Shown one piece after another: positions 1 to 5,993 of a DNA stretch of 5,993 nt. Both the position numbers and the translations under genes were made by a program. This DNA is from Pseudomonadota bacterium (GTDB taxonomy: Bacteria > Pseudomonadota > Gammaproteobacteria > Burkholderiales > Burkholderiaceae_D). The number at the start of each line of letters is the position of its first letter. Within the stretch, counting starts at the first letter, position 1. The stretch covers positions 1 through 5,993 of the forward strand of contig JAEYIG010000133.1 of the NCBI GenBank assembly GCA_023409175.1. The letters run 5' to 3'. The notes under the pieces are model-generated. The model had not been told where the DNA came from. It saw only the letters and a list, made by a program, of their open reading frames with translations, and did no database searches.

Positions 1-130
1 AGTATAATGCACGATTACTTAGTGGAAATACGCTTTTTGCCATATAAACATTAGTTCGTTTTTTCATGTGCCAATCGTGTTTTTCGTTATATTTTCCAGA
101 TAACCGATTTTTATTTGTAAGGGATAGTAT
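1..130 (+). promoter_or_regulatory. AT-rich leader upstream of the NSS transporter gene, with candidate -10 boxes
   Basis: This stretch holds no convincing gene and is clearly richer in A and T than the coding DNA around it. Two -10-like hexamers can be seen: a perfect TATAAT at 3-8, whose -35 element would lie outside the window, and TATATT at 88-93, which would give a leader of about 30 bases. TTGCCA at 37-42 resembles a -35 box but has no good -10 partner at 16-18 bases. A sigma-70 promoter for the downstream transporter is likely somewhere here, but the sequence does not decide which box is used. No clear inverted repeat or operator was seen. Confidence 0.4.
119..124 (+). promoter_or_regulatory. 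Ribosome binding site of the NSS transporter gene
   Basis: AAGGGA lies 6 bases before the ATG at 131. It supports that start, which also places the conserved first membrane segment of the family right at the N terminus, as expected. Confidence 0.65.
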
Positions 131-1453
131 ATGGCGCGTGCAGAATGGGGCTCACGTCTTGGTTTCGTGCTTGCAGCTGCTGGATCAGCCATCGGGCTGG
201 GAGCGATCTGGAAATTCCCTTACATCACCGCACAGAACGGTGGCGGTGCTTTTCTGTTGATATTCCTGCTCATCGTTTTCACGATGGGCATTTCCCTGAT
301 GATTGCCGAAATGGCTGTCGGTGCCATTACGAAAAAAAGTCCTGTGGGCGCTTACCGGAAACTCGGTGGCCGGACGTGGTCTCTGGTGGGATATATCGGC
401 GTTGCCTGTGGTTTTCTTATCCTGTCTTTTTACAGTGTTGTTGGCGGTTGGACGATTGCCTATATCGTCAAGTCAGTGGACGGAGCCATTTTGACCTCTG
501 ACCCGAAGTTATTGTCTGGCATTTTTGATTCATTCATCGCCAATCCCGTCGAACCGCTCTTTTACCATGCCCTTTTCATGGGCGTGACGGCAGGCGTCAT
601 TCTGGCTGGTGTGCAAAAAGGGATTGAGCAAGTCAGCAAATATCTGATGATCATGCTTTTTTTGCTGATCCTGGTCCTGATCGGCCGTGCGATAACCTTG
701 CCGGGTGCGATTGACGGCGTGATTACCTTCCTGACGCCGGATTTTTCCAAAGTCAATGCGACAATGATCATCGAAGCCATGGGACTGGCCTTTTTCTCCA
801 TGTCTCTCGGTATGGGATGCATGATCACTTATGGATCTTACGTATCAGGCGACACCTACATTCCCAATTCGGCGATCAGTGTTGTCTTTTTGACGACGAT
901 GGTGTGTTTCCTTTCCGGCCTGATGGTGTTTCCGGCCATTTTCGTTTTCGGTTTTGACCCTTCTGCAGGCCCCGGTCTGACGTTCATTACGATGCCTGCC
1001 GTCTTTTCGCAAATGGGTGGCGGCCAGTTTTTCGGCATTCTCTTCTTTTTCCTGCTTTTTGTAGCCGCCCTGACGTCATCCGTTTCCCTGATGGAAGTCG
1101 TCGTCAGCTTCTTTATTGATGAATTCAATATGCCAAGGACACCGACCACGATAATAATGTCGATCCTGATGTTCGTTCTTGGTATTGCGGCGTCTCTGTC
1201 GTTCGGTGCCTGGAAGGATTTCACCTTTTTCGGGAAAACCATTTTCGGTGTACTGGACTATGTCAGTTCAAACCTGATCATGCCTTTTGGAGGGATCATG
1301 GTATCCATTATGGTCGGATGGAAATCATGGTCGGTCATTTCGGAACAATTGCTTCGTGGCAAAAATGGACACTGGTGGCTTTTGCCGCTGAAATGGTTCT
1401 TGCGTTATATCGCTCCGGTCATGATCTTCATCGTCCTTTTACAGAACCTGTAA
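131..1453 (+). CDS. Sodium-dependent transporter of the NSS/SNF family (substrate unknown)
   Basis: This is a complete 440-residue inner-membrane symporter of the LeuT-fold NSS family, which couples uptake of amino acids or related amines to the sodium gradient. The N-terminal signature is clear: SRLGFVLAAAGSAIGLG at 8-24, followed by IWKFPY (26-31) and NGGGAF (36-41). Hydrophobic segments fall roughly at 9-31, 38-64, 84-115, 143-160, 168-188, 210-235, 247-275, 297-328, 338-358, 370-395 and 420-438. That makes 11, as in the shorter bacterial members (LeuT itself has 12 and about 510 residues). The unwound part of segment 6 (FFSMSLGMG, 221-229) and the segment 8 motif ALTSS (313-317) are present. 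By remembered alignment to LeuT, the Na2 ligands appear kept (G18, I21, A312, T315, S316), whereas the Na1 asparagines N27 and N286 correspond to A25 and T255. The extracellular gate pair would be K28 and D376. The substrate cannot be read from the sequence. The gene stands alone on its strand and converges on kdpE. Confidence 0.93.
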   Translation: MARAEWGSRLGFVLAAAGSAIGLGAIWKFPYITAQNGGGAFLLIFLLIVFTMGISLMIAEMAVGAITKKSPVGAYRKLGGRTWSLVGYIGVACGFLILSFYSVVGGWTIAYIVKSVDGAILTSDPKLLSGIFDSFIANPVEPLFYHALFMGVTAGVILAGVQKGIEQVSKYLMIMLFLLILVLIGRAITLPGAIDGVITFLTPDFSKVNATMIIEAMGLAFFSMSLGMGCMITYGSYVSGDTYIPNSAISVVFLTTMVCFLSGLMVFPAIFVFGFDPSAGPGLTFITMPAVFSQMGGGQFFGILFFFLLFVAALTSSVSLMEVVVSFFIDEFNMPRTPTTIIMSILMFVLGIAASLSFGAWKDFTFFGKTIFGVLDYVSSNLIMPFGGIMVSIMVGWKSWSVISEQLLRGKNGHWWLLPLKWFLRYIAPVMIFIVLLQNL

Positions 1454-1490
1454 ACTGCCTGGTCAGAAAACAGCTTTTTTTACCTTTTTC
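1452..1490 (+). terminator. Weak candidate terminator in the convergent NSS/kdpE gap
   Basis: After the NSS stop, a poor stem (AAACTG at 1452-1457 with CAG plus T bases at 1471-1477, one bulged C, loop of about 13 bases) is followed by a run of seven T (1475-1481) and a second T run at 1485-1489. The stem is short and AT-rich, so it is not a convincing intrinsic terminator. On the minus strand, the T-rich sequence reads as A-rich and would not serve kdpE. Termination may rely on Rho or on sequences inside the opposing gene. Confidence 0.2.
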
Positions 1491-2183
1491 CTATTTCGAA
1501 TCGGGGACAAAGCGATAGCCTATCCCGGCTTCAGTGACCAGGTGTTTTGGCATTGACGCATTCTTTTCGACTTTTTTCCTGAGGTTGGCCATATGTACCC
1601 GGATATAGTGCATGTCTTCTGTATGACCGGGCCCCCAGACCGCTTTCAATAATTGCTGGTGTGTGACGACCCGGTCCGGTTGTGCAGCCAGAAAAGTCAG
1701 TATCCGGTATTCAATCGGAGTCAGATGTACCGGTTCGCCGTTTTTCTCGACCAGACGGCGAACGGGATCGATGCTAATGTCTGCAAAACGGATAAAGGGA
1801 TCGTTAGCCGAACGTTGTTGGCGTCGTAACTGGGCGCGGACACGGGCGAGCAGCTCACCGGCTCCAAACGGTTTTTCCAGATAATCATCCGCTCCGGCAT
1901 CGAGTGCCGAAATTTTGTCATGCTCGCTGTTTCTCGCCGAAAGGACAATGACGGGAATGCCTGACCAGTTCCTGAGATCCGTAATGAAGTCGAGGCCATC
2001 GCCATCCGGTAACCCCAAATCGAGAACGACCAGGTCTGGACGGCGTGTCCCGGCTTCAATCAGGCCACGTTTCAGTCCGTCCGCCTCGTATACCTCATAG
2101 CCTTCCGATTCCAGAGCGAGCTTGACGAACCGGCGGATGTTGGATTCATCTTCAATGGTCAATATCCGGAATTTGTTGTCCAT
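1491..2183 (-). CDS. kdpE: KdpE, OmpR-family response regulator of the kdp operon
   Basis: This is a cytoplasmic DNA-binding response regulator that receives phosphate from KdpD and activates transcription of the kdp potassium-pump genes. The receiver domain (about 6-120) has the acidic pair E11/D12, the phosphoacceptor D55 within VVLDLGLPDGDG, the switch residue S82 (LSAR) and the conserved K104 (EKPF). A winged-helix OmpR/PhoB domain covers about 128-228, with a recognition helix near 192-206 (HYIRVHMANLRKKVE) and the typical closing motif TEAGIGYRF. The length of 230 residues is close to the 225 of E. coli KdpE. I chose the ATG at 2183 because GAGAG at 2192-2196 lies 8 bases upstream. In-frame alternatives are ATG at 2189 (too close to that site) and TTG at 2198 (overlapping the kdpD stop). 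It lies 11 bases after kdpD and is surely co-transcribed. Kinase partner and function are inferred from family and position, both very clear. Confidence 0.96.
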   Translation of the reverse strand: MDNKFRILTIEDESNIRRFVKLALESEGYEVYEADGLKRGLIEAGTRRPDLVVLDLGLPDGDGLDFITDLRNWSGIPVIVLSARNSEHDKISALDAGADDYLEKPFGAGELLARVRAQLRRQQRSANDPFIRFADISIDPVRRLVEKNGEPVHLTPIEYRILTFLAAQPDRVVTHQQLLKAVWGPGHTEDMHYIRVHMANLRKKVEKNASMPKHLVTEAGIGYRFVPDSK

Positions 2184-2191
2184 TTTCATTG

Positions 2192-2196
2192 CTCTC
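2192..2196 (-). promoter_or_regulatory. Ribosome binding site deciding the kdpE start
   Basis: On the minus strand GAGAG overlaps the TGA stop of kdpD (2195-2197) and lies 8 bases before the ATG at 2183. This favours translational coupling of kdpE to kdpD and argues against the upstream TTG at 2198, which has no purine-rich site before it. Confidence 0.55.
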
Positions 2197-4876
2197 AAAG
2201 ATTGTCTGAAATAAGGGGCGGAGCCGAAAACGGCAGGGAAAGCGTGAACCGGGCGCCTCCATTGTAACGGGTTTCACCGTGAATGAAGCCGCCATGCGCT
2301 TTCATGATCGCTCTGGAAATCGCAAGGCCGAGACCCACTCCCGGCGTCGCATTTTCCTTGTTGCCCCTTTCGAATTTTTCGAAAATCGCGTTTTCACGAC
2401 CTGCCGGCAGGCCGGGCCCATGATCGTCGATGGTGACGATGACATTTTCATTCTGAAGGAATCCATTGATCTCGATGGATGAATCGGGAGGTGTATATTT
2501 GGATGCATTTTCAAGAATATTGACGAGTACCCGTTCAATCAGAACCGCATCGATATTCAGGAGCGGCAGATTTTCATCCAGATGGATGTTTATCGGCCGT
2601 TCTTCCAGCAGGGCAGCGCAGGATGACAGGGCGCTTCCGATGACTTCTTCCAGCGGCTGCCATTGCCTGTTCAGCTGTACCGTTCCGGATTCAAGCCGCG
2701 CCATATCGAGCAGGTTGTTGACGAGATCGTTCATTCTCATGGCCGAATGGCGAATGGCGTCGATAATCTCTTTTTCATCATCTTTTGCGGCCGGATTCGT
2801 CAGCTTGAGCGTATCAGCCAGTCCAACCAGAGCGGCCAGTGGCGTCCTGAGATCGTGGGAAATGGCTGAAAGCAACGAATTGCGCAGTTTTTCAGATTCC
2901 ATCTGGACAACGGTTTTCTGGGCAACATCCAGATAATGGATGCGTTCAATGGAAATGGCGAGTAGTGATGCACAGATATCGAGCAATCGTCTCTGTTCCG
3001 GTCCCAGAAACGTGCCTTCGTCGGGCTCTACCGCCAGAATGCCACGAAGCCGCATGGTTGCCTTCAGCGGAATGACAAGGCATGGGTTGGCAGGTAGCGT
3101 ATCCGTGCCAAGGCCAGCCGTATCCCCATGTTCGAATGCCCACTGGACCAGAGCCATGTTCGGGTTGGCTGTTGCCTGGTCCATTTTTTTCAGATGGTCA
3201 TTATCGTCGACAATGAACAGGGCGCTTTTTGCGCCGAATTCGGTGTGAAGGAAGCGTGCCGCGATTTCGGCGATTTGCCCGATCAGCAGGACACCGGACA
3301 AATCGCGTGACATTTCATAGAGGCTTCTGACGCGTCTCTCTCGCTCCGTTGCCGCGTTGCCTTGCATTTTCAGGTTGGCCGTCAACTGTCCGATAACGAG
3401 CGCAACGAACAGCATGACAATGAACGTTATGATGAATTGGGCGTCACTGACCGCGATCGAAATGCGAGGGGGAACAAAGAAAAAATCGAAAAAAAGCACA
3501 TTGATGAAAGCGGCCAGTGTTGCTGGCCCCCGTCCATAGCGCAGGGCGATTCCGGCCACCACCAGCAGGAACAGCATGATGATGTTGATCAGGTCGAGCA
3601 AGCCGACCAGAGGTATCGCGCACAAGGTGGTTGCCGAACAGATCAGGAAAGTGGCCAGGTAGTTCTTCCACTCGATCTTGTCCGGTTCGAAAACAAAACG
3701 GGGCTTCGGGATTTTGAAGGGTGAGGATTCCGAAACGGATACCTGCAGGATGTCGAGATCATCAGCCGATTTTTCGATTTGCTGTGCAATCGACTTCTTC
3801 CAATGGAAAGGCCGGCGTTTTTTGCTTCGTCCAAGGACAAGTCTGGAAAGATTGTGGTCCCTTGCGTACCGGATCAGTGCCGATGCCACATCCGTTGCCG
3901 ATTGGGTGGCAACCGTGGCGCCAAGGTCGGCTGCCAGTTTGAGGACGCGCGTCGCCCTTTCCTGCAAAGTATTGTCGTCACTGGCTTGTGACGGTACTTC
4001 CACGAAAATGGCATGCCATGGGACACCCAGCTGGGCTGCCAGACGGGCACAATTGCGGACGACCTTTTCTCCGGACTGGTCAGGCTTGACGCAAGCGAGC
4101 AGAGATTCCCGGTTGGGCCATACTGTCGTGCTGGCATTTTTCAGGCGGTATGCCTGCATTTCCCCGTCGATACGGTCAGCCGTGCGGCGCAGTGCCAGTT
4201 CACGCAGGGCAAGCAGATTGCCTTTCCTGAAAAAGTTTTTGGAAGCCAGCTTTGCCTGTTCAGGCAAGTACATCTTGCCTTGCTTCAGTCTCTGGATCAG
4301 TTCGTCAGGTGGCAAATCGACGACGATGACTTCTTCGGCCTCATCAAAAATGCGGTCAGGGACGGTTTCGCGGATCGGAATGCCTGTAATCCGGCTGACG
4401 ATGTCGTTAAGGCTTTCCAGATGCTGGACGTTCATGGTCGTCCAGACGTCGATACCGGCCAACAGGAGTTCTTCTACATCCTGCCAGCGTTTGGGATGGC
4501 GTGAACCGGGGACATTGGTATGGGCCAGTTCATCCAGAAGAACCAGACCGTCCGGATGGGATTTCCCGAATTCCAGAGCCTGATCAATATCGAATTCTTC
4601 AAGGACACGGTCGCGGTAACTGGTTTTCTTCAGTTCCTGTCTGGGCAAGCCTTCAGTCAACATGGCCGTTTCTGAACGGCCATGTGTTTCAACAATGCCG
4701 ATCACAAGCGGCACGTTTTGTTTCAATGCTTCATGAGCGGCAGAAAGCATGGCGTAGGTCTTGCCTACACCAGCGGAAGCCCCGAAAAATATTTTCAGGC
4801 GCCCCTTTTTTGATTGCGCTTCATCCGCAGTGACCTGTTTCAAAAGCAGGTCGGGATCAGGACGTTGATCGCTCAT
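2195..4876 (-). CDS. kdpD: KdpD, potassium/osmotic sensor histidine kinase
   Basis: This is a complete 893-residue inner-membrane sensor kinase that controls KdpE phosphorylation in response to low potassium or osmotic stress; E. coli KdpD has 894 residues. The N-terminal KdpD domain (about 24-235) carries a Walker A motif GASAGVGKT at 32-40, a Walker B-like LVLLDELAHTN at 111-121 and the family motif PGSRHPKRWQDVEELL at 123-138. A universal-stress-protein-like domain follows at about 252-380. Four close-packed membrane segments lie near 407-428, 431-448, 450-470 and 479-502, with very short periplasmic loops and the family motif FFFVPPRISIAVSDAQF. An arginine-rich linker (RERRVR, 512-517) leads to a GAF-like region (about 525-650). 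The kinase core is intact: H box SHDLRTPL with H674, N box near N790 (NILENASKYT), G1 box DDHGPGLP at 817-824, F box FEKFERG at 832-838 and G2 box GVGLGLAI at 846-853. The ATG start has only an AAGGG 11 bases upstream, located in a hairpin loop. It lies 44 bases after kdpC and 11 before kdpE. Confidence 0.97.
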   Translation of the reverse strand: MSDQRPDPDLLLKQVTADEAQSKKGRLKIFFGASAGVGKTYAMLSAAHEALKQNVPLVIGIVETHGRSETAMLTEGLPRQELKKTSYRDRVLEEFDIDQALEFGKSHPDGLVLLDELAHTNVPGSRHPKRWQDVEELLLAGIDVWTTMNVQHLESLNDIVSRITGIPIRETVPDRIFDEAEEVIVVDLPPDELIQRLKQGKMYLPEQAKLASKNFFRKGNLLALRELALRRTADRIDGEMQAYRLKNASTTVWPNRESLLACVKPDQSGEKVVRNCARLAAQLGVPWHAIFVEVPSQASDDNTLQERATRVLKLAADLGATVATQSATDVASALIRYARDHNLSRLVLGRSKKRRPFHWKKSIAQQIEKSADDLDILQVSVSESSPFKIPKPRFVFEPDKIEWKNYLATFLICSATTLCAIPLVGLLDLINIIMLFLLVVAGIALRYGRGPATLAAFINVLFFDFFFVPPRISIAVSDAQFIITFIVMLFVALVIGQLTANLKMQGNAATERERRVRSLYEMSRDLSGVLLIGQIAEIAARFLHTEFGAKSALFIVDDNDHLKKMDQATANPNMALVQWAFEHGDTAGLGTDTLPANPCLVIPLKATMRLRGILAVEPDEGTFLGPEQRRLLDICASLLAISIERIHYLDVAQKTVVQMESEKLRNSLLSAISHDLRTPLAALVGLADTLKLTNPAAKDDEKEIIDAIRHSAMRMNDLVNNLLDMARLESGTVQLNRQWQPLEEVIGSALSSCAALLEERPINIHLDENLPLLNIDAVLIERVLVNILENASKYTPPDSSIEINGFLQNENVIVTIDDHGPGLPAGRENAIFEKFERGNKENATPGVGLGLAISRAIMKAHGGFIHGETRYNGGARFTLSLPFSAPPLISDNL

Positions 4877-4883
4877 AGATTGT

Positions 4884-4897
4884 CAGACCCTTGTCTG
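4884..4897 (-). promoter_or_regulatory. Small hairpin with the kdpD Shine-Dalgarno-like bases at its loop
   Basis: In the kdpC-kdpD gap the minus-strand RNA reads CAGAC-AAGG-GTCTG, a perfect 5-base stem with a 4-base loop. The only purine-rich site before the kdpD ATG (AAGGG, complement of 4888-4892) occupies the loop and the first base of the 3' arm. The stem starts 7 bases before the start codon. The structure is directly visible; any role in setting KdpD translation is inference, and a stem this short could occur by chance. Confidence 0.3.
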
Positions 4898-4920
4898 TTG
4901 TCCGGCCGCTGAAATTTCCA

Positions 4921-5562
4921 TTATGGTTTTGAAAGGCTGGCTACGGAAATATTACCAGTATCCATATCGTCAAGGGCAAGATTTAACTCAAGGACATTGA
5001 CCATAGGCTCGCCCAGAAATCCCATCTGAATTCCCCTGGCATGACTTTCCACCAGATTCTGGATCTGGATTTCAGAGATATTCCGGAGCCGGGCGATTCT
5101 TTTCACCTGATAATCGGCTGCCGCCTTGCTGATGTGGGGGTCAAGGCCGCTGCCTGAACTGGTCACGAGATCGACCGGAACCGCACTAGTGTTTTCCGGA
5201 TCGGCCGTTTTCAGTTTTACCAGGCGCTCTTTGACGTTATTCACCAGTGCCGGATTGGTTGGGCCCAGATTCGAACCACCTGACGCCTGGGCGTTGTAAG
5301 GAAAGTCAGACGTGGCTGAAGGACGTCCCCAGAAGTATTTGGGATCGGTGAAGTTCTGTCCGATAAGGCGCGAACCGACAGCCTGATTGTTTTTCATGAT
5401 CAGGCTTCCATTGGCCTTTTCCGGAAATACGGCTTGTGCGATTCCCGTTATCAGCAGGGGATAAATCAGTCCGGTCACAATCGTCAGCAGCGCGATCAGG
5501 ATCACGGCAGGGTAAAGCGTCCTTTTCAGGAATGAAGCTGTTTTGAATGTCATGTTTTCCAT
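4921..5562 (-). CDS. kdpC: KdpC, accessory subunit of the KdpFABC potassium-transporting ATPase
   Basis: KdpC is the single-span subunit that assembles with KdpA and KdpB in the inner membrane and is needed for potassium pumping, probably by stabilising the complex or aiding potassium access. The one membrane segment lies at about 16-45 (from YPAV to AVF) and the rest is extracytoplasmic. The family motifs are all present: GSRLIGQNF at 63-71, YFWGRPSAT at 76-84, NAQASGGSNLGPTNPAL at 90-106, PVDLVTSSGSGLDPHIS at 129-145 and GEPMVNVLELNLALD at 184-198. I chose the ATG at 5562 because AGGAG lies 8 bases upstream. The longer reading from 5607 would overlap the end of kdpB and lacks the usual N terminus. 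At 213 residues it is longer than E. coli KdpC (190), owing to a slightly longer N terminus, small internal differences and a polar tail of about 15 residues after the last conserved motif. It begins 17 bases after kdpB in the same operon. Confidence 0.96.
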   Translation of the reverse strand: MENMTFKTASFLKRTLYPAVILIALLTIVTGLIYPLLITGIAQAVFPEKANGSLIMKNNQAVGSRLIGQNFTDPKYFWGRPSATSDFPYNAQASGGSNLGPTNPALVNNVKERLVKLKTADPENTSAVPVDLVTSSGSGLDPHISKAAADYQVKRIARLRNISEIQIQNLVESHARGIQMGFLGEPMVNVLELNLALDDMDTGNISVASLSKP

Positions 5563-5570
5563 AATGTTGA

Positions 5571-5575
5571 CTCCT
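5571..5575 (-). promoter_or_regulatory. Ribosome binding site deciding the kdpC start
   Basis: AGGAG on the minus strand lies in the 17-base gap between the kdpB stop (5580-5582) and the kdpC ATG (5560-5562), with 8 bases of spacing. It settles the choice of the 213-residue KdpC over the 228-residue form. Confidence 0.75.
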
Positions 5576-5579
5576 GTCT

Positions 5580-5993
5580 TTAAACCAGTCCTGCAAGGGA
5601 AAGGCATAAATCGATCAGTTTGATGCCGATAAATGGCGTAATGATGCCGCCAAGTCCGTAAACCAGAAGGTTGCGGCGCAGCAGGGCGGCAGCGCCAACT
5701 GGCCGGTATTTGACGCCTTTAAGCGCGAGCGGGATCAGGAAGATAATGATGACCGCGTTGAAAATGACCGCACTCAGGATGGCCGATGCCGGGCTGGAGA
5801 GCCCCATCAGGTTCAGGGCCTCCAGTTGCGGATAAGTCGCCACAAAGGCGGCAGGGACAATCGCGAAATATTTGGCGATATCGTTTGCGATACTGAATGT
5901 CGTCAGTGAACCCCGTGTGATCAGCATCTGCTTGCCGGTTTCGACAATTTCGATCAGTTTGGTCGGGTTGCTGTCGAGATCGACCATGTTGCC
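5580..5993 (-). CDS. kdpB: KdpB, catalytic P-type ATPase subunit of the potassium pump (3' part only)
   Basis: Only the last 137 codons are in the window; the reading frame is open to the right edge, so the gene is cut by the window and not broken. KdpB hydrolyses ATP to drive KdpFABC potassium uptake in the inner membrane. The visible part starts at the end of the cytoplasmic P domain ([15 protein letters not shown]) and then covers the last three membrane segments. Segment 5 carries [15 protein letters not shown], with visible residues D38 and K41 matching the charged pair D583/K586 of E. coli KdpB, which helps couple ATP hydrolysis to transport. Then follow [24 protein letters not shown] and the closing segment [17 protein letters not shown]. 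The similarity to the enterobacterial protein is high, by memory, and the numbering fits a protein of about 682 residues. The phosphorylated DKTG site and the actuator domain lie outside the window. Confidence 0.97.
   Translation of the reverse strand, partial: GNMVDLDSNPTKLIEIVETGKQMLITRGSLTTFSIANDIAKYFAIVPAAFVATYPQLEALNLMGLSSPASAILSAVIFNAVIIIFLIPLALKGVKYRPVGAAALLRRNLLVYGLGGIITPFIGIKLIDLCLSLAGLV

Noticed and set aside
856..1242. A 128-codon minus-strand open frame inside the NSS gene
   Set aside because: Lys/Arg/Ile-rich translation typical of the reverse complement of membrane-protein codons, fully inside a conserved gene.
2466..2936. A 156-codon + strand open frame opposite the kdpD kinase core
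   Set aside because: Antisense to the H-box and linker region of kdpD; Ser/Arg-rich composition and no family resemblance.
3736..4123. Possible c-di-AMP binding site in the stress-protein-like domain of KdpD
   Set aside because: The serine and FTAxY-type motif described for the c-di-AMP-binding staphylococcal KdpD is not seen; the region reads LVLGRSKKRRPFHW, closer to the proteobacterial type.
3678..4583. A 301-codon + strand open frame opposite the N-terminal half of kdpD
   Set aside because: It lies wholly antisense to a clearly conserved gene, its translation is rich in Ser and Arg with no recognisable domain or ribosome site, and such shadow frames are common opposite GC-moderate genes.
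5563..5607. Extended KdpC N terminus starting at 5607, inside kdpB
   Set aside because: The 15 extra residues overlap the conserved end of KdpB, and a good AGGAG site supports the ATG at 5562 instead.
1..5993. Mobile elements, CRISPR arrays, tRNA or other RNA genes, long repeats
   Set aside because: None is visible: no transposase fragments, no regularly spaced repeats and no cloverleaf-like sequence; gaps between genes are all under 50 bases except the 130-base leader at the left edge.

Overview
The window looks like ordinary chromosomal sequence from a Gram-negative bacterium, most likely a proteobacterium. The visible end of KdpB and the KdpD/KdpE domain plan match the enterobacterial type closely. 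Base composition looks near 50% GC by eye, and codon use appears even across the genes. I cannot name a genus from this sequence alone; a betaproteobacterium is a guess.

Layout: positions 1-130 are an AT-rich leader. Positions 131-1453 (+ strand) encode a complete sodium:neurotransmitter symporter (NSS/SNF) family transporter, probably with 11 membrane segments. A 37-base gap separates it from the converging minus-strand genes. The rest of the window is the downstream part of a high-affinity potassium uptake locus on the minus strand. Read in its own direction it runs: the 3' end of kdpB (cut by the right edge, ending at 5580), kdpC (5562-4921), kdpD (4876-2195) and kdpE (2183-1491). kdpA, and kdpF if present, should lie beyond the right edge.

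How the genes work together: KdpB is the P-type ATPase subunit and KdpC the single-span accessory subunit of the KdpFABC potassium pump. KdpD is the membrane sensor kinase and KdpE the OmpR-type response regulator that switches on the kdp operon under potassium limitation or osmotic stress. Tight spacing (17, 44 and 11 bases) in one orientation suggests a single kdp(FA)BCDE transcript, so the regulators would be produced along with the pump. The NSS gene is a separate unit on the opposite strand, with no evident functional tie to Kdp apart from also being cation-dependent.

No previously undescribed system is evident. The points worth a second look are modest: an apparently altered Na1 site in the NSS transporter, a small hairpin that presents the only Shine-Dalgarno-like sequence of kdpD in its loop, start-site choices for kdpE and kdpC, a short polar tail on KdpC, and a short convergent junction without a strong terminator.
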